A DNA stretch of 64,000 nt, from positions 1-64,000 of the forward strand of contig NZ_JAMQOT010000001.1 of NCBI RefSeq assembly GCF_029502005.1. Direction: 5' to 3'. This document shows positions 63,314 through 64,000 of this stretch, in pieces (the stretch's first letter is position 1; every line of letters begins with the position of its first letter). A program made the position numbers and the translations under genes. The notes under the pieces were generated by a model. It did no database searches, had not been told where the DNA came from, and was given only the letters and a program-made list of their open reading frames with translations. The DNA comes from Natrinema salsiterrestre. Lineage in GTDB: Archaea > Halobacteriota > Halobacteria > Halobacteriales > Natrialbaceae.

Positions 63314-64000
63314 ATGGTCGATCACGAAACCTGGAGCGAGGAGCAGGCGTCGACGACGGTCTCGGTCGACGGACACGACCTCGAGGTCGCCTATCACAAC
63401 GATGGCCCGGCCCAGAGCGACGAGCCGCCGGTCGTCTTCGTCCACGGCATTCCCACGTGGTCGTTCCTCTGGCGGGACATCGTTCCCGCGGTCGCCGAGG
63501 ACCGACGCACCATCGCCCCCGACATGGTCGGCTACGGCAACTCCGCGATGCGCGACGGGTTCGACCGGTCGATCCGCGCTCAGGAGGAGATGCTCGCGGC
63601 GCTGCTCGACGATCTCGACGTCGAGGAGATCGCACTGGTCGCCCACGACATCGGCGGCGGCGTCGCGTTGCGATTCGCGGCGCACAATCCCGAGATGGTC
63701 GACCAGCTCGTCCTCTCGAACGCCGTCTGTTACGACTCCTGGCCGGTCGAGTTCGTCTCGAACCTGGGCCTCCCGTCGACCGCCGATCTCGAGCGGGAGG
63801 AACTCGAGGGTCGCCTCGACGCGGCGTTCGTCGAGGGGGCCTACGGCGAGGCCGATCCCGAGTTCGTCGACGGAATGAAAGCCCCGTGGCTGACCGACGA
63901 GGGTCACCTGTCGCTCGTTCGCAACGCCGTCTCGACGAACACGAACCACACGACGGAAATCGATTACGGCGCGATCACCGCGGAGACGCTCCTGCTGTGG
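63314..64000 (+). CDS. Alpha/beta hydrolase, haloalkane-dehalogenase-like (partial, cut by window end)
   Basis: The first 229 residues of an alpha/beta hydrolase. HGIPTWSFLWRD (about 44-55) is the oxyanion and entry motif and VAHDIGGG places D112 as the nucleophile. An Asp, not Ser, nucleophile and the HGxPTxSxLWR pattern point to haloalkane dehalogenase or epoxide hydrolase relatives. The start is the ATG at 63314, one codon after an in-frame TGA. The catalytic His would lie beyond the window, so completeness cannot be judged. The 260 bases upstream show no recognised gene. Confidence 0.83.
   Translation, partial: MVDHETWSEEQASTTVSVDGHDLEVAYHNDGPAQSDEPPVVFVHGIPTWSFLWRDIVPAVAEDRRTIAPDMVGYGNSAMRDGFDRSIRAQEEMLAALLDDLDVEEIALVAHDIGGGVALRFAAHNPEMVDQLVLSNAVCYDSWPVEFVSNLGLPSTADLEREELEGRLDAAFVEGAYGEADPEFVDGMKAPWLTDEGHLSLVRNAVSTNTNHTTEIDYGAITAETLLLW

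Overview
The window is haloarchaeal chromosome. It is G+C rich and its proteins are strongly acidic. It carries TFB, two Cdc48 ATPases, archaeal GHMP-type shikimate kinase, PGF-CTERM surface proteins with haloarchaeal S-layer signal peptides, a Bat-type HTH regulator, and promoters in which a TATA box about 25-28 nt from the start codon predicts leaderless mRNAs. A glutaredoxin-thioredoxin reductase fusion and tandem S-layer paralogues would fit a Natrialbales-type haloarchaeon, but that placement is inference.

Layout. 0.2-6.3 kb: small conserved haloarchaeal genes (UPF0212, UPF0058, zinc-ribbon protein, DUF357), a TFB, a secreted protein with five DUF7282-like repeats, and a winged-helix/membrane-protein pair. 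6.6-14.7 kb: the Grx-TrxR fusion, then two S-layer glycoprotein paralogues made by a tandem duplication of about 3.3 kb that also copied the last codons of the reductase gene. 15-20 kb: a TetR regulator divergent from a COG1361 surface protein and an RND/MMPL exporter, with a palindromic operator and a possible coupled leader ORF. 20.2-31.6 kb: VapBC, shikimate kinase/chorismate mutase, small conserved genes, an R2lox-type oxidase divergent from a Bat-HTH regulator, two convergent Cdc48 genes, LarC, and a small secreted curlin-like protein.

32.4-56.3 kb is a surface-glycan locus. It encodes GlmS, an initiating sugar transferase, a nucleotide-sugar dehydrogenase, an epimerase, a Wzy-like polymerase, a Wzx-like flippase, two GT4 glycosyltransferases, a GDP-mannose dehydratase/fucose-synthase-like pair, an FkbM methyltransferase, three alkaline-phosphatase-superfamily ('sulfatase-like') proteins, a Tat-exported subtilase with three C-terminal repeats, and an STT3-like oligosaccharyltransferase with an unusual N-terminus and altered catalytic motifs. 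Together these could make an activated sugar pool, assemble and flip a repeat-unit glycan, decorate it, and possibly transfer it to surface protein. The sequon-rich S-layer proteins in the same window are candidate acceptors, but that link is inference.

57.1-64 kb: a secreted metalloprotease with calcium-binding TSP3-type repeats, an Lhr-type helicase interrupted by a 563-residue intein exactly inside Walker A, and an alpha/beta hydrolase cut by the window end. No rRNA, tRNA, CRISPR array or insertion sequence was recognised.
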